Positions 1-12,290 are shown, counted from the first letter of the stretch. The stretch: DNA of 64,000 bases from Inia geoffrensis (GCA_036417435.1 CM070910.1:19471501-19535500); one strand, 5' to 3'. Translations and numbers: made by a program. Notes: generated by a model not told the origin, from the sequence alone.

Positions 1-296
1 GCTGAGGCTGGAAGTTACTGTGGATATTTCCAGGTTTGCATGTGCCTCAGAGGCCCATAGGGAATGAAGAAGACTTTCTTGACCGGTTCCCTCTTCAGCC
101 AGTTCTTTTACCATCCACTCCCTCCCATCCCTGATCCTGAGGTCTTCTCAGACATCTAGGTCAAACTCAACGATGCTTTAATGTTGCTGTTTATATTACG
201 CCAAGCCAGGGCCCTCTTAACTATAAGCTTGTACAACAATTAGATCAGGTGCATTTACTTTGATGCATTTTGCATTATGGGCAGCCCTGAAAAGTA
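1..296. other. Intergenic sequence, nothing recognised
   Basis: This is A/T-moderate sequence with no convincing open reading frame, exon signals or repeat that I recognise. By synteny it should lie in the interval between SHPRH and FBXO30. Confidence 0.5.
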
Positions 297-525
297 CTAC
301 AGTTGTCCCTTGGTATCCATGCGGGAATGCTTCCAGGACCCTCTGTGGATACCAAAATGCGATGATGCTCAAATCTCAGAGTCGGCCTGCTGCATCCACG
401 GTTTCACATCTGCGCTGGATTAAACAAACCCCAGATCCTGTAGTACTGTATTTATTGAAAGATATCTGCGTACAAGTGGAGCCACACAATTCAAACCCAT
501 GTTGTTCCATGGTTACCTGTATTTT
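297..525 (+). mobile_element. Tigger/MER2-like DNA transposon fragment
   Basis: The segment starts with CAGTTGTCCCTTGGTATCC and continues with a 'TTCCAGGACCCTCTGTGGATACCAAAAT' type block, then ATGCTCAAATCTC. It ends with 'AATTCAAACCCATGTTGTTCC' and a degraded terminal repeat near GGTTACCTGTA. These blocks are typical of non-autonomous TcMar-Tigger elements. A related element lies in the opposite orientation near 23594-23937, and the right-end reverse complement of that copy matches the left end here. The exact subfamily is from memory and uncertain. No transposase reading frame is present. Confidence 0.7.
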
Positions 526-3003
526 CCTTCTGTCTCTTTCTAAAGCCTGCTTTCCTCTATTTCACGTTTACGTTCTTTAACAAACATTGAAAGCATTTAA
601 TCAAGTGTGGGAAGCAACTGAAAGTTATTCTAGTGCTGAGGCATCCATAAGTTCTGTTTCTCCAAGGAACATTATTGTGTGACCTCACTAGGAAGGGGAG
701 AGATAGAAGCATACACTGTTTGTCATGTTTCTCTGCATAAGATACGCGGAGCAGCAGGCAAGCAGAATCGGGGCGTGGCTAGTTTAACTCTGGACGCAGA
801 TTAGGCACCTGAAAAAGATGATGAGGCATCTGAGTGGTGGTGATATAGGCTTTAATGAATGACCTATGTGGGCTTGCTCTAGATCTTTCCACTTTAGGTT
901 GGAAATGAAATTAAGCTTCTGATAAGTGAACTGCAAGTCAATTTAGGGTTAATTTAATTTTTTATGTGTGTTTGTTTTCAACATCTTGTTAATTAAATCA
1001 CAGTGTGTGGTAGTCAGGTCCTAGACTCGGGTCCTGCCTCACAAATTGATTTTACCGTCCTTCCTACTTACAAAATATGGGTGATATGAAAATCCATAAT
1101 GCCTTGGGGAACATAAAATGCCAGTGAAGTTAGTTCCAGGATTTCCATGAGAAGGATATCAAGGGTAATTCACTTGAGTTCTTCCTTTGTGTCCAGAAAG
1201 TCAATAAAACCTCTACACGGAACAAGACTTGCCCAGCAACGTCAAGGAAAATTTAGGAGGAGGTTGTCAGAATTGTACCCTATGCAGTTCTGATTATACC
1301 ATACCTTAATGTGCAATTCATAGGAAAAAAAGAAACAGATGCAGACCTAGGCTTGGGATTGTTGGGTGAAAGATTTCACTGCTCACCAGAGTCCACAGGT
1401 GAATCAAATAAGATACAGATATAAACTTTCAGAGCTCAATTTGGAGGCTTCCCCCTCTCTTTTTAATCCTTTCACCATCCTGAGACCCTGAGACTCACCT
1501 AGTTCCATGTTTCAGACCTTCTTTTTCAGACCTTCAACTGTCAATAATCCTTCTAAATAAAATACTGCCTAGTCCAGGGTTATTTATCTTTTAATAGGTG
1601 ATTCTAGAAGACCTCATAGTCAAGAAAAAAGAACATTGATAATCTGGTGTCCCACCCAGAGGACTTGTCTTTCACACAGCTGTGTAGACCTCAGACTTCC
1701 CAACCTTGAAGAAGACAAGAAGACACATTCTCTGTTAGAATCTTGTTTTCTTCAAAGGAGAGTCAGTCCAGAGAGGAATCAGGAGGCCATTTGCCAGACA
1801 CTAGCTTCAGCTTTGTAAGCTGATGGGAATGGAGAAGACTCTTACCCTTTAATCCTTTGAGTTCTGGAAGAAAGAATTAGAAAGTCCCACTCTTGCTTTC
1901 TAGGTCTTACTGTTCTCTCATCTACACTCTGAAAGACATCTAACTCTTCTTTTACTGGGAAAACTCCCCTAAGTCTGCATTTTATCTTTCAATACTTATG
2001 TGATAGAACTTTTCCTATTGCAAATCTTTCCTACTTTCCTGCTGACCTACTTGAGTGATCACTAGTATCAACTCACACTTACTGATTTGCTTACACACAT
2101 CTTCCCTCCAGCCTCATCTTCTATATTCTGAACACATTCTGAATTGTTTGTCTACCTAAAGAGAAATGGAAGTAATGCTGGTTAATTTATTTATTCAGGA
2201 AATGTTCTGTCTTAGCAAGATAAATTAACTGGTGTGGTCATTTCAGATATTTCACTGGAGTGGAAAATAATCCATTGATCCTGAGGACCAGCTTGCCTCT
2301 GCTCCCAGAAATATGCCAAGGTAGCTGTGGGCAGGTGAGGGTCTAGCCTAATGTCATTATGCATCCTCTTTCCTTTATTGTCAGTGTTTAAGGTCAGGCT
2401 GTGAAAATTGTTCTGTCATCTAATAGTACCGAATAATAACAATTTACTACTATTGGGGTAACACAAATGTCATTTAGCACACATTTATTTAACATCATCT
2501 GTATCATAATCCCCTAGGTTCTGGGGGAATAAGCAATATAGACAACATACCGTGCCTCTAGACCATCTGGATTGGTACTCCAAGGCTTACTAGGATTTAG
2601 CTATAAATCTTGATGGTAGGACTCGCCACCCTTCACAGGCTTATCTCACAGGCTGGCTCAGTTGCCTCTGGGTTTTCCCAGGGAGTTTGTCACACGTGCT
2701 CAAGAATAAATCTACTGATGATCTTCTGCACTGGTTCTTCTTCAATGCCCAGTGCCCTCCATGAGGACATGGCCCCCCTGCCCCCCGGTTTCCATAGGTA
2801 GCCCTTTGTCACTTTGTCAGGCTCTTTGGTAGTTTCCCCATGGTTGTACACAAGTGGGAAGGAATTTTCCTCTGCCCAACATGATGTCACAATTTGTCAT
2901 TTGGGCTTGAAGCAGTACAGAAACAGCTCTTCCAGTTTCTGCTACTATACCTTCCTGGCTAAGATGCCTGAGTTCACCTCTAGAATCTGACTAAGGAAAA
3001 GAG
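526..3003. other. Intergenic stretch without recognised genes
   Basis: About 2.5 kb with only short open frames (the longest methionine-initiated ones are 60-66 codons), none with recognisable protein similarity, codon bias or splice context. Parts around 1880-2160 and 2600-2890 may be very old repeat sequence, but I cannot name them. Confidence 0.4.
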
Positions 3004-3154
3004 GCCTGCCATTATCGAGTGCTCATAATGTGCCAGGTATTGTTCTAAGCACTTTACATGGTGAACTCATTTAAGCCTTACAATAGACTATGCTGGGGGT
3101 AGGGCTGGGCAGTGCTATTATCTTTCCCATCTTAAAGATGGGAGAAAAGTAAGG
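3004..3154 (-). repeat. MIR SINE, left part (interrupted)
   Basis: The block 'GTGCTCATAATGTGCCAGGTATTGTTCTAAGCACTTTACATG' followed by 'AACTCATTTAAGCCTTACAA' and 'CCCATCTTAAAGATGGG' is the reverse complement of an MIR element. The expected continuation, ACAGAGAGGTTAAGTAACTT, appears only at about 3693, after an LTR. The MIR was therefore split by a later insertion. Confidence 0.75.
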
Positions 3155-3692
3155 TGTAGTATATTATTCACCTACTGCTACACAACAATTGACCAATAAA
3201 TACTATGTCACGTTTCCTATGGGTCAGTGCATGGCTTAGTGGTGCCTCTGCTTCAAGGTCTCTCATATGGCTGCAATCAAGGTGTTGGCTAAGGCTTAGG
3301 TCTCATCTGAAGGCCTGATTGGGAAAGCATCTGCTTCTGATCTCCTGTACATAGTCATTGGTAAGATTCAGCTCCTTTGGGACATTGAATTGAGGGTCTC
3401 AGTTCCTAGCTGGCTGTTGTCCAGTAGATATCCTCAATTCTATGCCACGTGATCCTCCCCAGCAGGATGAATTGTTTCATCAAAGCCAGCAAGAGAGACA
3501 GTCTGCCAACAAGACAAAAGTCACAATCTTTTGTAACCTAATTGTGGATGTGATAGCCCAACCCCTTTGACATATTCCATTGGTTAGAAGCAAGTCGCAG
3601 CTCCTGCCTACACTCGTGGGAAGATTACACAGAAGTGTCCATACTAGTAGACATGAGTCATTGGGGGTCATCTTAGAGTCTGTATGCCACAT
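3155..3692 (+). mobile_element. Solitary LTR, MLT2-like (ERVL family)
   Basis: The element starts TGTAGTATATTATTCACC and ends TATGCCACA, the TG...CA termini of an LTR. Internal blocks include CAAGGTCTCTCATATGGCTGC, AATCAAGGTGTTGGCTAAGG, GTCACAATCTTTTGTAACCT, CCATTGGTTAGAAGCAAGTC and CATTGGGGGTCATCTTAGAG. These fit the MLT2 group of ERVL LTRs as I remember it. It lies inside an MIR. No viral coding region is attached, so it is a solo LTR left by recombination. Confidence 0.75.
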
Positions 3693-3716
3693 ACAGAGAG
3701 GTTAAGTAACTTACTC
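3693..3716 (-). repeat. MIR SINE, right part (interrupted)
   Basis: ACAGAGAGGTTAAGTAACTT is the conserved MIR block that should directly follow the fragment ending near 3154. It resumes immediately after the MLT2-like LTR. Confidence 0.65.
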
Positions 3717-4051
3717 TCTTAGCCCTTTGGGGCTGCTATAACAAGATACCACAGACTAAGTGAAAAGTTTATTTCTCACCGTTCTGGAGGCTGGGAAGTG
3801 GCAAAATCATGGCACCGGCAGATTCAGTGTCTGGTGAGAGCCCACTTCACTGTACCCTCAGTTGGTGGAAGGGGTGAGGAGACTGCTGTAGAGATTCTTT
3901 TAGAAGAACAGTAACTTCATTTATGAGAGTTCTGCCTTCATGACTTAATCACACCTTAAAGGCCCTAACACCTAATACCATCACCTTGGGGATTAGGTTT
4001 CAATATGTGAATTTGGGTGGGGGGCATAAACATTCAATCTGTAGCACTTAC
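3717..4051 (-). mobile_element. MLT1-like LTR (ERVL-MaLR)
   Basis: The reverse-oriented LTR carries blocks GGGGCTGCTATAACAAGATA, TTTATTTCTCACCGTTCTGG, the (reverse) 'CCAGAACTGTGAGAAATAAA' polyadenylation block, and 'ACCATCACCTTGGGGATTAGGTTTCAATATGTGAATTTGGG'. These are characteristic of MLT1-class MaLR LTRs. It abuts the end of the split MIR at 3716. There is no internal coding sequence. Confidence 0.7.
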
Positions 4052-6060
4052 CCAAGAATTAACAACTAAGAGACAATTAAGTCAGCTTTTGAGTACAGGA
4101 AACCTAGAGCCAAAGGAAAGTGAGACTCAAATGGTTTGGAAATTACGCTACACATAGAAACAAGTATGTAGTTCTTTCATCATCTTTTGGATGAGTTACT
4201 AAAATAAGAGTTGCTGAAGATGGAGGCTTTTTTTGTGGTTGTTGATTTTTGTTTTCCCATACAAGTTTTCAAAAAACATGAAAACACTATGTGACTTTAA
4301 CCCAATTACCTAGATTTCCAGGAGCTTTAAAAAAATAATCAGAAGATGTGGTAACCCTATTTCCTTCATTTTCAGGTTGCAGCAACTATTGACTAGAGCT
4401 AAGTAACAGCTTAGTAACAGTGTGCTTGTCTGATTCCAACAACTCCCTTTGAGCCCACTTCCTGTTACTAGCATGCCATTTGGCTGTAGGCATTTGACTT
4501 TACTACCATTGCAATTGAATAGAGAGCACAGTAGGCCTGAGCACTGAATAGTTAGCCCATTTATGGGATAAATTAAAAGTGGTTTCTCCCATATATCTAA
4601 TCTATATAAAATTTCTTTGAATAATGTGAGATTTATACATAGAAATTAAATATCACCCCCAAGATGTGTTGTCAGCTTAACAAAGTTACATATATATTTG
4701 TAGACAATTGATATGACAACATCATCTGAGAGAGGGCTACCTGCTTATTTGCTCATGCACAAACTAGTTCCAACTGAAATATAAATGCAACACCTTAGAG
4801 GTACTCAACAGCCTTTTGGGAAATAGAATTGTTCATTTATTTGGTCAGTGGACATATAATCTGTATACTAGGAGCTATATTAATATGTCAGTTATAATAG
4901 CTCAAATTGCAAAACATTGAAATTTATGTGATTGATAATATCAACAATGCTCCTTAGCAAGTGTCTCTGGTGTACAGGAACAATACCTGGGTCTTCTACT
5001 TGTTCCAAAATTCCAAGCTGCCTTGGTTCAAATTCCCTTGATTATTTATATAAAACTGCAAGGTTGATTTGGGGTTATGAACATTATCCTTGGCAAGCTG
5101 TTTCTAAATTACCATATAATTGTATCTTATTTGTCATATTCTCCATACTCCAAATAAACTATATAGGAAATATAATTATAGCTATTAGATTCTAAATTCT
5201 GGCAATTAGGTGATTCAAACTGGCTCTTTCTCTTTTATAATTCCTTAGGAGCATGTCATAAAAAAGGACTGGTATTCCCCACCACAGTCCCAGCTGGTAA
5301 CTCCGATTTCACAGCCATAAATCAGGCTCCATCCTCACACTTATCTCAGGCCAAGGATGCTTTCTTTAACTAGCACATGACAAACTTTAGTCCTAACTTG
5401 TCTGTTGCTTTGGTCCCTGGGTTACCTGAGTGCGGGCCGGTCTAATTGGGAAAGAAAACCTACTTTAACGGTGATGCTATTTGCCTGACATTGAAAAAAG
5501 GGAAGAGCAATTTGTCTGCTTGTTGAATTTGCTTTATCAACTGAATTTGCACTCTCTGACAACTTCTCTCTCTTACAATCTAGTCTGGTGTCTAGGCTTT
5601 GTTTCTGGTGTTATTTTTATTCTTATGGTTTTTACACCTTCTCCAACTTGAAAATAGCCTCTAAAAAAAGCCAGTAGGAGCTAAGCCTGTGAGAGATGGT
5701 CTGCAGAGTGTGATTTGAGGAGATGCAAGGCCCTCCTTTTTTAGGGCAGTTGGTAGGTCAAACCTAATACTGCTCTTTCTTCTTTTTTTACTTTAAATTG
5801 CCAGGGTTGCTGTCACTTCTCTCCATGGTTAAGCCACACAGATGATAGCTTTGTTCTAGAAGTCCATGTCAAATACATGCATAGTAGAGAAAAGAGCATA
5901 TTTGAGGAAATTTGTGATTGCTGGCATTCTTTCTGCTTGTCACTAAACTTCAAGATACATTTTCTTAAAAGTTACCAAGAGAAGATTCTCTGAGGATTTA
6001 GAACATAGGACAGAAAGTGAAAATGGGGATAGGATGAAATGAGAGCAGCATACATTTTAT
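4052..6060. other. Intergenic stretch, no feature recognised
   Basis: A 2-kb A/T-rich interval. The open reading frame at 4932-5195 (87 codons) has no recognisable domain and no CDS-like base composition, and I treat it as chance. Confidence 0.4.
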
Positions 6061-6620
6061 TTGTCTTGGAAGTGACAAATAATCATTAAGCATCTACATT
6101 ATACAGGAGGTATGCTAGATACTGAGGGGAGATACAAAAATAATGCAAAACACGTTTCCGTGGGTCTGGAGATAACTGTAAGCTGACATACATTTGTGAA
6201 GCAGGTAACAGTGGCATGAAGCACAGGTCAAAGTGCTAAAAATAGGTAGTATGTGCTACAGAAGTCCCTCACAGAGGACATGGGGTTAGAGCTGCACAGT
6301 TAAGAGGGAGGAAGTTCAGGCATTATTATTACATGAGCACAAATGACTTGGAATTGGACGGTGTATAGTGTTTTGATGGAGAAAACCTGGAAACTAATCA
6401 AGCTAGAATGAGAGATTTACTTCGAGCAGTCGAAGACAGGAGTTGAGAATTTACCCCATGAGCATTAGATAGCCATCATAGATATCTGAATAGAGAAGTG
6501 ACAAGATGAAATGGATGTCTTAGGAAGAATGATGTTGGTGGTGGGTTTCAAGTGGGAAGCTCTGGAGGAGGAAAGACGTTCGGCAACAGCAGAGGTCCAA
6601 ATTTGCCTAGGATGGTAACA
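6061..6620 (+). repeat. Ancient L2/MIR-age interspersed repeat
   Basis: 'TTAAGCATCTACATTATACAGG...TATGCTAGATACTGAGG' and the following 'ACATGGGGTTAGAGCTGCACAG' and 'GAAGTGACAAGATGAAATGG' blocks resemble a widely dispersed ancient mammalian repeat. I am unsure of the subfamily. No coding potential is kept. Confidence 0.4.
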
Positions 6621-6805
6621 GGAATAAATGGACAGAAAGATTTTTTCTTTAGTTGCCTGGACACAGGAAATTATTGAGATGGGGCAAAGAAGACTGTGAA
6701 GTTTACAGCCTAAATGACTCAGCTTGAGGGAGTGAGGGGGTGAGCCCGTGTCAGTTAGGCGACTTAGTAAAGGGGAAAGCTCCACATTTCAATAAGTATA
6801 AACAT

Positions 6806-6925
6806 GGAATCAAGAGATTTTAAAGCTGGAAAGGGCTTCAGAGGTCATCTATGCTAGCCCCTTCATTTGATAGGAGGACGGCTAAGGCACAGGGCAGATG
6901 TGTGACTCAATCTAGGACAGTGAAC
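6806..6925. repeat. Possible MIR3/L3-like fragment
   Basis: 'TTTTAAAGCTGGAAAGGGCTTCAGAGGTCATCTATGCTAGCCCC' followed by a short 'CTAAGGCACAGGGCAGATGTGTGACTC' stretch resembles a common ancient SINE/LINE-derived motif. The assignment is weak. Confidence 0.4.
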
Positions 6926-8296
6926 AAAGGAGGACAAGTGTAGCAGCTGGAACCCACATCTTCTCCTGCAGGGTCATCTGCCTGCTTCACTATCTGTTCT
7001 GTCTAGTTCTCTGGACAGTGGCTCTCAAACTCGGGACTAAGGACCAGGGCCCATCTGCAGCCAAATTAGGCAAAATAAGAAAAAGAGACTGAATTTTTCA
7101 AAAAGCTAAATTTATTCATTTAAAGAACTAACCTTTACTGGGTGATTATGTCCTTGCTTAATAATTGGTGTTACAATCTCCTTTCATTTAGGAAGTGAGG
7201 CATTAGTACGAATGGTACAATCTTTACTGACTTTTTTAGCACAATTAAAAACTAGTAATCTAAGTTCTTCTTCCAGCTCAAAAAAGAAAAAAAAAAATAG
7301 TTCTTTAAAATCTAAATGTCTGAGAGCCATTTCTCAGCATAACGAATCATGTGTGATCTCTTTTCCAAGACACATCAGTTGTGGGTAAAAACCTAGTCAC
7401 ACAAAGGATTACAGAACAGTGTTTTCCTGTCTCTGCCCCCATCGGCAAGGGCAGGATTACAGCCGTCTTCTCTTTACCCTTTTCTTGCCTTAGAACTGGG
7501 CAGGAGTCCACGGGATGGACACTGGGGTAGAGGTGAGGGGATGAGGGACACCTACTCCAAGCACTTGGAATCACTGTCCCTTCTGTCCCTTGGCCTTGGA
7601 CCAAGGCGTGGTAGTAGTAGCGGGGAAGTGGACCCCAATTCTTTGATATGGCCCTGTGACATTTCTTCAATCCTTTTGTAAAATATCCTGCAAAATCAAC
7701 TTCAAGCCACCTTTCCACTAGATCGCGTTGTCTTTCCCACGTAGACAACCTCCCTGCTGTGGTCTGTGTGGAGGATTACAGTCCCTCAGAGAAGCAGACC
7801 TTGGTGGGCTGCCCTGCCAGGGCTCCAGAAAAGATTCGCGACGCCTGAATCCTGTTGGGCTGAACTCGGTCCCAGGGCAGGTAGAATCTACAAGAATCTG
7901 GGCACTGAGTCACGGGACTGGGGCACTTTCGGTAAGCCGGCAGGAAGGCCTGATCATCAAAGATTCAAGGAGAGCTGCCCCGTTTTTTCCTAAATGTGAC
8001 CTAATGGGAAGACCGATGCACCCAGAGTTAAGGGATTTGGGCTGCTTCTCCTACCATTTAGGGAGTTAAACAAGTCACTCTTCTTGGGCCTGTTCTCCTC
8101 ATTTCCAAAACTACGTGTCTAGGATTCCTTTCAGGAATACAGCATCCTAAAATCGAACAGGATTTTGTAGACCTGCTGGGCAGGAGCCACGTGGGGTCCG
8201 GTGGGAACCCCCTAGGGGGAGGCGCTGAGACCTCACTTCTCTGGACCTGACTCTCGGTCACTTCCCTTCCGGGGAGGCGGGGGAGTGTCGGTGGGC

Positions 8297-8368
8297 GGCG
8301 TGCGCGTCCCCGCCGAGCTCGGCGTGAGCGTCTCCTTCGGGCTCGGCGTGCGCGTCTCCGCCCAGCTT
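8297..8368. repeat. 24-bp x 3 tandem repeat in the CpG island
   Basis: Three adjacent 24-base units start at 8297, 8321 and 8345. Each begins GGCGTG(C/A)GCGTC(T/C)CC and ends with a (G/C)AGCT(C/T)- or GGGCTC-type tail. The units differ at only a few positions and keep many CpGs. They lie upstream of the probable first exon of FBXO30. Confidence 0.85.
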
Positions 8369-8439
8369 GCCACGGGCCCCGGGGCCCGGCCGGGTGGGCG
8401 GGGCAGAGCTGGGCGGGGTGGGGAGGGTGGGGAGGACCG

Positions 8440-8647
8440 TCACCGGGAGAGCAGGCCGAGGAGCTGCAGGAGGAGGAGGAGGAAGACGGGGGAGGGAAAA
8501 GGCGGCGGCCCGGCTGGGCAGAGAGGCGAGGAGGAGGCGGGTTGCACGGGGGTGTGGGGCGCGGAGCGGCGCCGGGACAGCGGGGAGCAGCCGGGCACGG
8601 CGGCCACGGCAGCCAGGGTCTGGGCCGCGGTTCGGCCGGGCCGGCCG
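8440..8647 (+). other. FBXO30 non-coding exon 1 (5' end approximate)
   Basis: The 3' boundary is set by the consensus donor GTGAGTG starting at 8648. The 5' end is a guess, because no transcription start can be read from sequence in a TATA-less CpG island. The exon would splice to 16670, giving a 5' UTR whose last 23 bases are in exon 2. I see no convincing start codon with coding character in it. Confidence 0.55.
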
Positions 8648-10394
8648 GTGAGTGTCGGGGAGGCCCGCCCGGGAGGCCGGCGCCGCCCGGGCTGCGCCGG
8701 GGCCAGAGGCGGTGGCCGGGCAGTGCGAGGCCCGCGGCCGGGGCGCAGGCGGCCGTGGGGCCGGCGGGCCGGGCCTGGGGCGGAGCAAACGCGGCCCCGT
8801 CCGGGCGCCGAGAGGAAGTCGGCGGCGTGGGCGTCCGCGCCCAGCCCGCTGCCCGGCCCGCCGTGGAGGCCTCCAGCAAATGGCGACCCAGGCCCCGAGG
8901 GCCGACCCCAGTGGCACCCGGGCTCGCGTGTCTGTGTGTTGGGGAGGGGTGAAGTCGGAGTTAAACTTAGGGAGCCCCAGGAACCTCGAAAACCTGGCTT
9001 CTCTTTCCTTTTGCCCTTTAGAAACTTGCTTTGTTTGGGGACAGACGGGTTAAAGTAAGCCTGGGAGGCATCATCAACTGTCTCCACGGGATGAGTGAAG
9101 TTGGTAACTTTTCCATTCATGGAAGTGAGAGGATCTTAGTCTTAGCCTCAGTCCTTATTAAAGGGAAACATCCTGATTTTATAGATCTGAGGCGTGTGAC
9201 CATTTACAAGTTATTTGTGTCCTGTCTCGTGGAAGTGCACTGCTTGGAAGGGGGCCATAGAGTGCACGTTGAATTTAATCTCCTTTGAGTATGTTTTTTA
9301 CACGTGCATTTAGAGAATAGAGACAGAACACCGTGTTGTTTACCATGGTTCTGGTACTCCATTCCCCTCTCCCTGTGTCTTGTTTTTCTTTCTGAGCCAT
9401 GTCGTAAGTCTCGGATAAAAGATGCTTGGGAAGGAATTGACCTTTTATTCCAAAATTACTTTGTTGACTGGGATCCAAGATGAAGTTATTTATGGGCATG
9501 CTGGTATCAGTGTAGATTAACTTAAAACTGTAAAAACAAAACCCCAAGCTTTCTTAGCTTTTCATTTTTATTTGCTACATTTCAATACAGTTTCGTGTCC
9601 TTTAGAGACCTAGTAAATTATAGTAACAGAATTTTGTACTTGCTCATATTTATTAAGCTTTTCCAAAGTTGTTGACGGGCAGAAGGGAAAAGAGTAGCAT
9701 AAAATGTAAGATGAGGGTTTTTCTAAGGGTTCAGTTTTTCAGTATGCAGTTTTTGCTGAATCACTGTTCTTTATGCTTAGTCACTGTTTCTTACTACAGA
9801 AGTTTAATTGGGGATAATATGGTGTTTTGCTTACTTTTTAAATTGTCAATTTGTTTTTATCTGGTAGTGTAATGCGGTGACATAGCTTTTTTTGGTGTGT
9901 GATTCTGGAAATGTTAGTGGGTGGAGTTTTGTGAGTGTTACCAGAGAACCGAAGTTTCCGATATAGGCAAACTTTTATGCATTCCAAGTGTACTGGATAT
10001 TTAATTTCAATCCAGTATTTCTCAATGGTTAGCATTGGAGACTTTAAAAAAAATATACAAAGTGTCCTAATAAAATACGCTGTTGAAGAAAAATAATACG
10101 TATTTTGAGATAATGTATATAGTTAGAGAGGTGCTTTAAGGTCACCAAAATAGACCTTTTTAATGTGTTTACTGTTTGATATATTACTGAAATGTGACTT
10201 TTAATGGCATCAGCCTTATGCTGTTCTGTATGGTTTTTGATAAATCTTTTAACTAAGTTACCATGACTACCATGCTGTGGAATGACATTGTATTTGTAGA
10301 ATTCATCAATATTAAAGTCATCAGTCAAAAGGCTGTATAAAATATTATTTAATTTCAAATTTATTTTGATGAAATAGGTGGGATTGACCTTGGA

Positions 10395-10472
10395 CTGGTG
10401 GTATAGATAACTAGATAGTAGATAACTGTAGATAACTAGATAGTTATCACTGTAGATAACTAGATAGTTAAA
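10395..10472. repeat. TAGATAACTAGATAG minisatellite-like repeat
   Basis: The motif GATAACTAGATAG recurs about four times with short spacers (GTA, TGTA, CACTGTA). It forms a local, imperfect tandem and partly palindromic tract inside intron 1. Confidence 0.7.
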
Positions 10473-12174
10473 TACAGATGAGCATCTCTTAATTAAAGCC
10501 CAGTCTGTGAAAATCTTTTACAAAAAGGGTATGTCTTTTTCTTAAGAGTGGGTAATGTTAGCATCAGGTAGTTCCTCATATGATTGCTTTTAATCAGCTT
10601 CCTAAGTATAAATGACCTGATGTAAAAATGATTGTACGTAACGGTTTGTGCATGCGGATGTGGCGGTTGTGTAAAGCGGAGTGCGTCCGTTTTCTGAGGA
10701 ATGCGTGTTTGTATCTTGCTGGACACACGAATACTATAGCCGACTTGTGTGGAGTACGAGGTTGTTTTCACAGCACAGTAATTATCTCAAGGTCACCTCA
10801 AGCTGAGATTCCTTGGAAGCCCATATTCCCCTGTGCCATGCTGCCCCTTTTAATAAGCTGAGTTCCACCATTTGGGCGGATTATTTTTATCTGAGTCTCA
10901 GTTCAAATAGCTTCTGGTATGAATATTAAATATTTATTAATATATGTTATTTTAATTTCTGATGTAAGTCTGCAGTAATTTTGTTTGCTTATTTAGTGGA
11001 GAACAATTGCACATAGTTAGGACTTCCACTTTGGAATAAGCTACCCATGCCCATATTTAGAAATGGTGGAGGTATGTTGTGATTATATCATAAATGGAAG
11101 GGTGAAAAGTTGAAAACAAAATTCCATATAATTAGGTCATCATTCTGTAAATAAAAAGTCAGAACCAAAATTTAATAAAAGAATGTATACAGTGTAACCA
11201 ATTTAGCCATTTTGGACTCATCAGTAGGGCACTGCTTTGAGTTGGGAGTTTAATGACCTTGGATTTTCAATCTTGTCTAGGCACCTCACCCCCCTTTCTT
11301 AAACCAGTGAAATAAAACGTCCAACTGAGGTTGTAGATTTATTATGGTTTTTTAAAACTGAGTGCACCTGATCAGTAAATCAGCCAGCACATGTTTGTAT
11401 TTACTATGCAGTAGCACCTCCAACTATACAAGAAGGATGAGACTTGCTCTGGAGGAATTAAAAGTGATTGCTAAGTATGAAATTTCAGTCATAGACCTAC
11501 TTGTGATTATGGTTAACTAATTGAACAAGTCTGTCTATAGTTCCATTTCAGCCTTATATTGAAGCAACATTTTATTGTCTCAGTGGAATTTTTTATCTAA
11601 TATCATATTAATTGTAATATTAAGGAAGTAGGCTGATGCCACTTCCTTTCCTCACCCTCTATATACTTAGACAGCTGCACACTTGCAGACACCTCCACCT
11701 CTGCTTTTCTTTTTGAATCTAATGCCTCTATAGTCAGCAACCTGTAACCAGACTGCAGGGTTGATTAAGGAATTTAAATAGTGCAACAATATACAGATAG
11801 ATGTTTCCTTTTGTGACTTTTATTACTATTATTTTTTAAGATTTTAAAACAATGGAATATTGAAATTAATTTTATTTGATTTACTTTTCCCTTTAATTTG
11901 CTTTTTTTGATGGACAGTTTAGCTTATTTCATATAAAATGCCTGGAGCATATCACCTAGATACTCAATAAATGTTTGAGTACTTTTGACTTTTTATAGCT
12001 GGTACAGTGAGGTAATTTTGACTCAATCTGGTTGACTAATTCTAGATTTATAAAGTGTCTTTTTATGAAGTATGTAGTTTTCCATGAAGTCAAGGATTGT
12101 TTTGGAATCCATCTGGTTATTTTTTGTATTATAATAATTTCATTTATTCATGTTTTTGCGATAAGTGAAGCTCT

Positions 12175-12290
12175 AATTGAGGCACAGTTTTGAATGCAGG
12201 GAACACAGGAATGAATGAGACAGAGATGGTGCCTCGTTTGTGGAGCTTATAGTTGTCCTGTGGAGATAGATATTAAACAGGGTAATGATT
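12175..12290 (+). repeat. L2-like fragment
   Basis: 'TTTTGAATGCAGGGAACACAGGAATGAATGAGACAGAGATGGTGCC...GGAGCTTATAGTTGTCC' resembles the widely dispersed L2-associated block. It is short and diverged. Confidence 0.45.

Larger units (their letters stand above)
8160..8960. promoter_or_regulatory. CpG island promoter of FBXO30
   Basis: An abrupt shift from A/T-rich sequence to very G+C-rich sequence with many CpGs, strongest from about 8240 to 8900. It has no obvious TATA box. A consensus splice donor (CCG|GTGAGTG) at 8647/8648 lies inside it, as expected for a non-coding first exon of a housekeeping-type gene. Long open frames on both strands here are a by-product of high G+C and few stop codons. 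The island could also drive a divergent (minus-strand) transcript, which I cannot confirm. Confidence 0.8.

Noticed and set aside
8058..9120. Long open reading frames (up to 273 codons) on both strands around the FBXO30 CpG island
   Set aside because: All lie in very G+C-rich sequence where stop codons are rare. They overlap in several frames and both strands, give low-complexity Pro/Arg/Gly/Ala products, and contain the exon-1 splice donor. The expected non-coding first exon explains the region.
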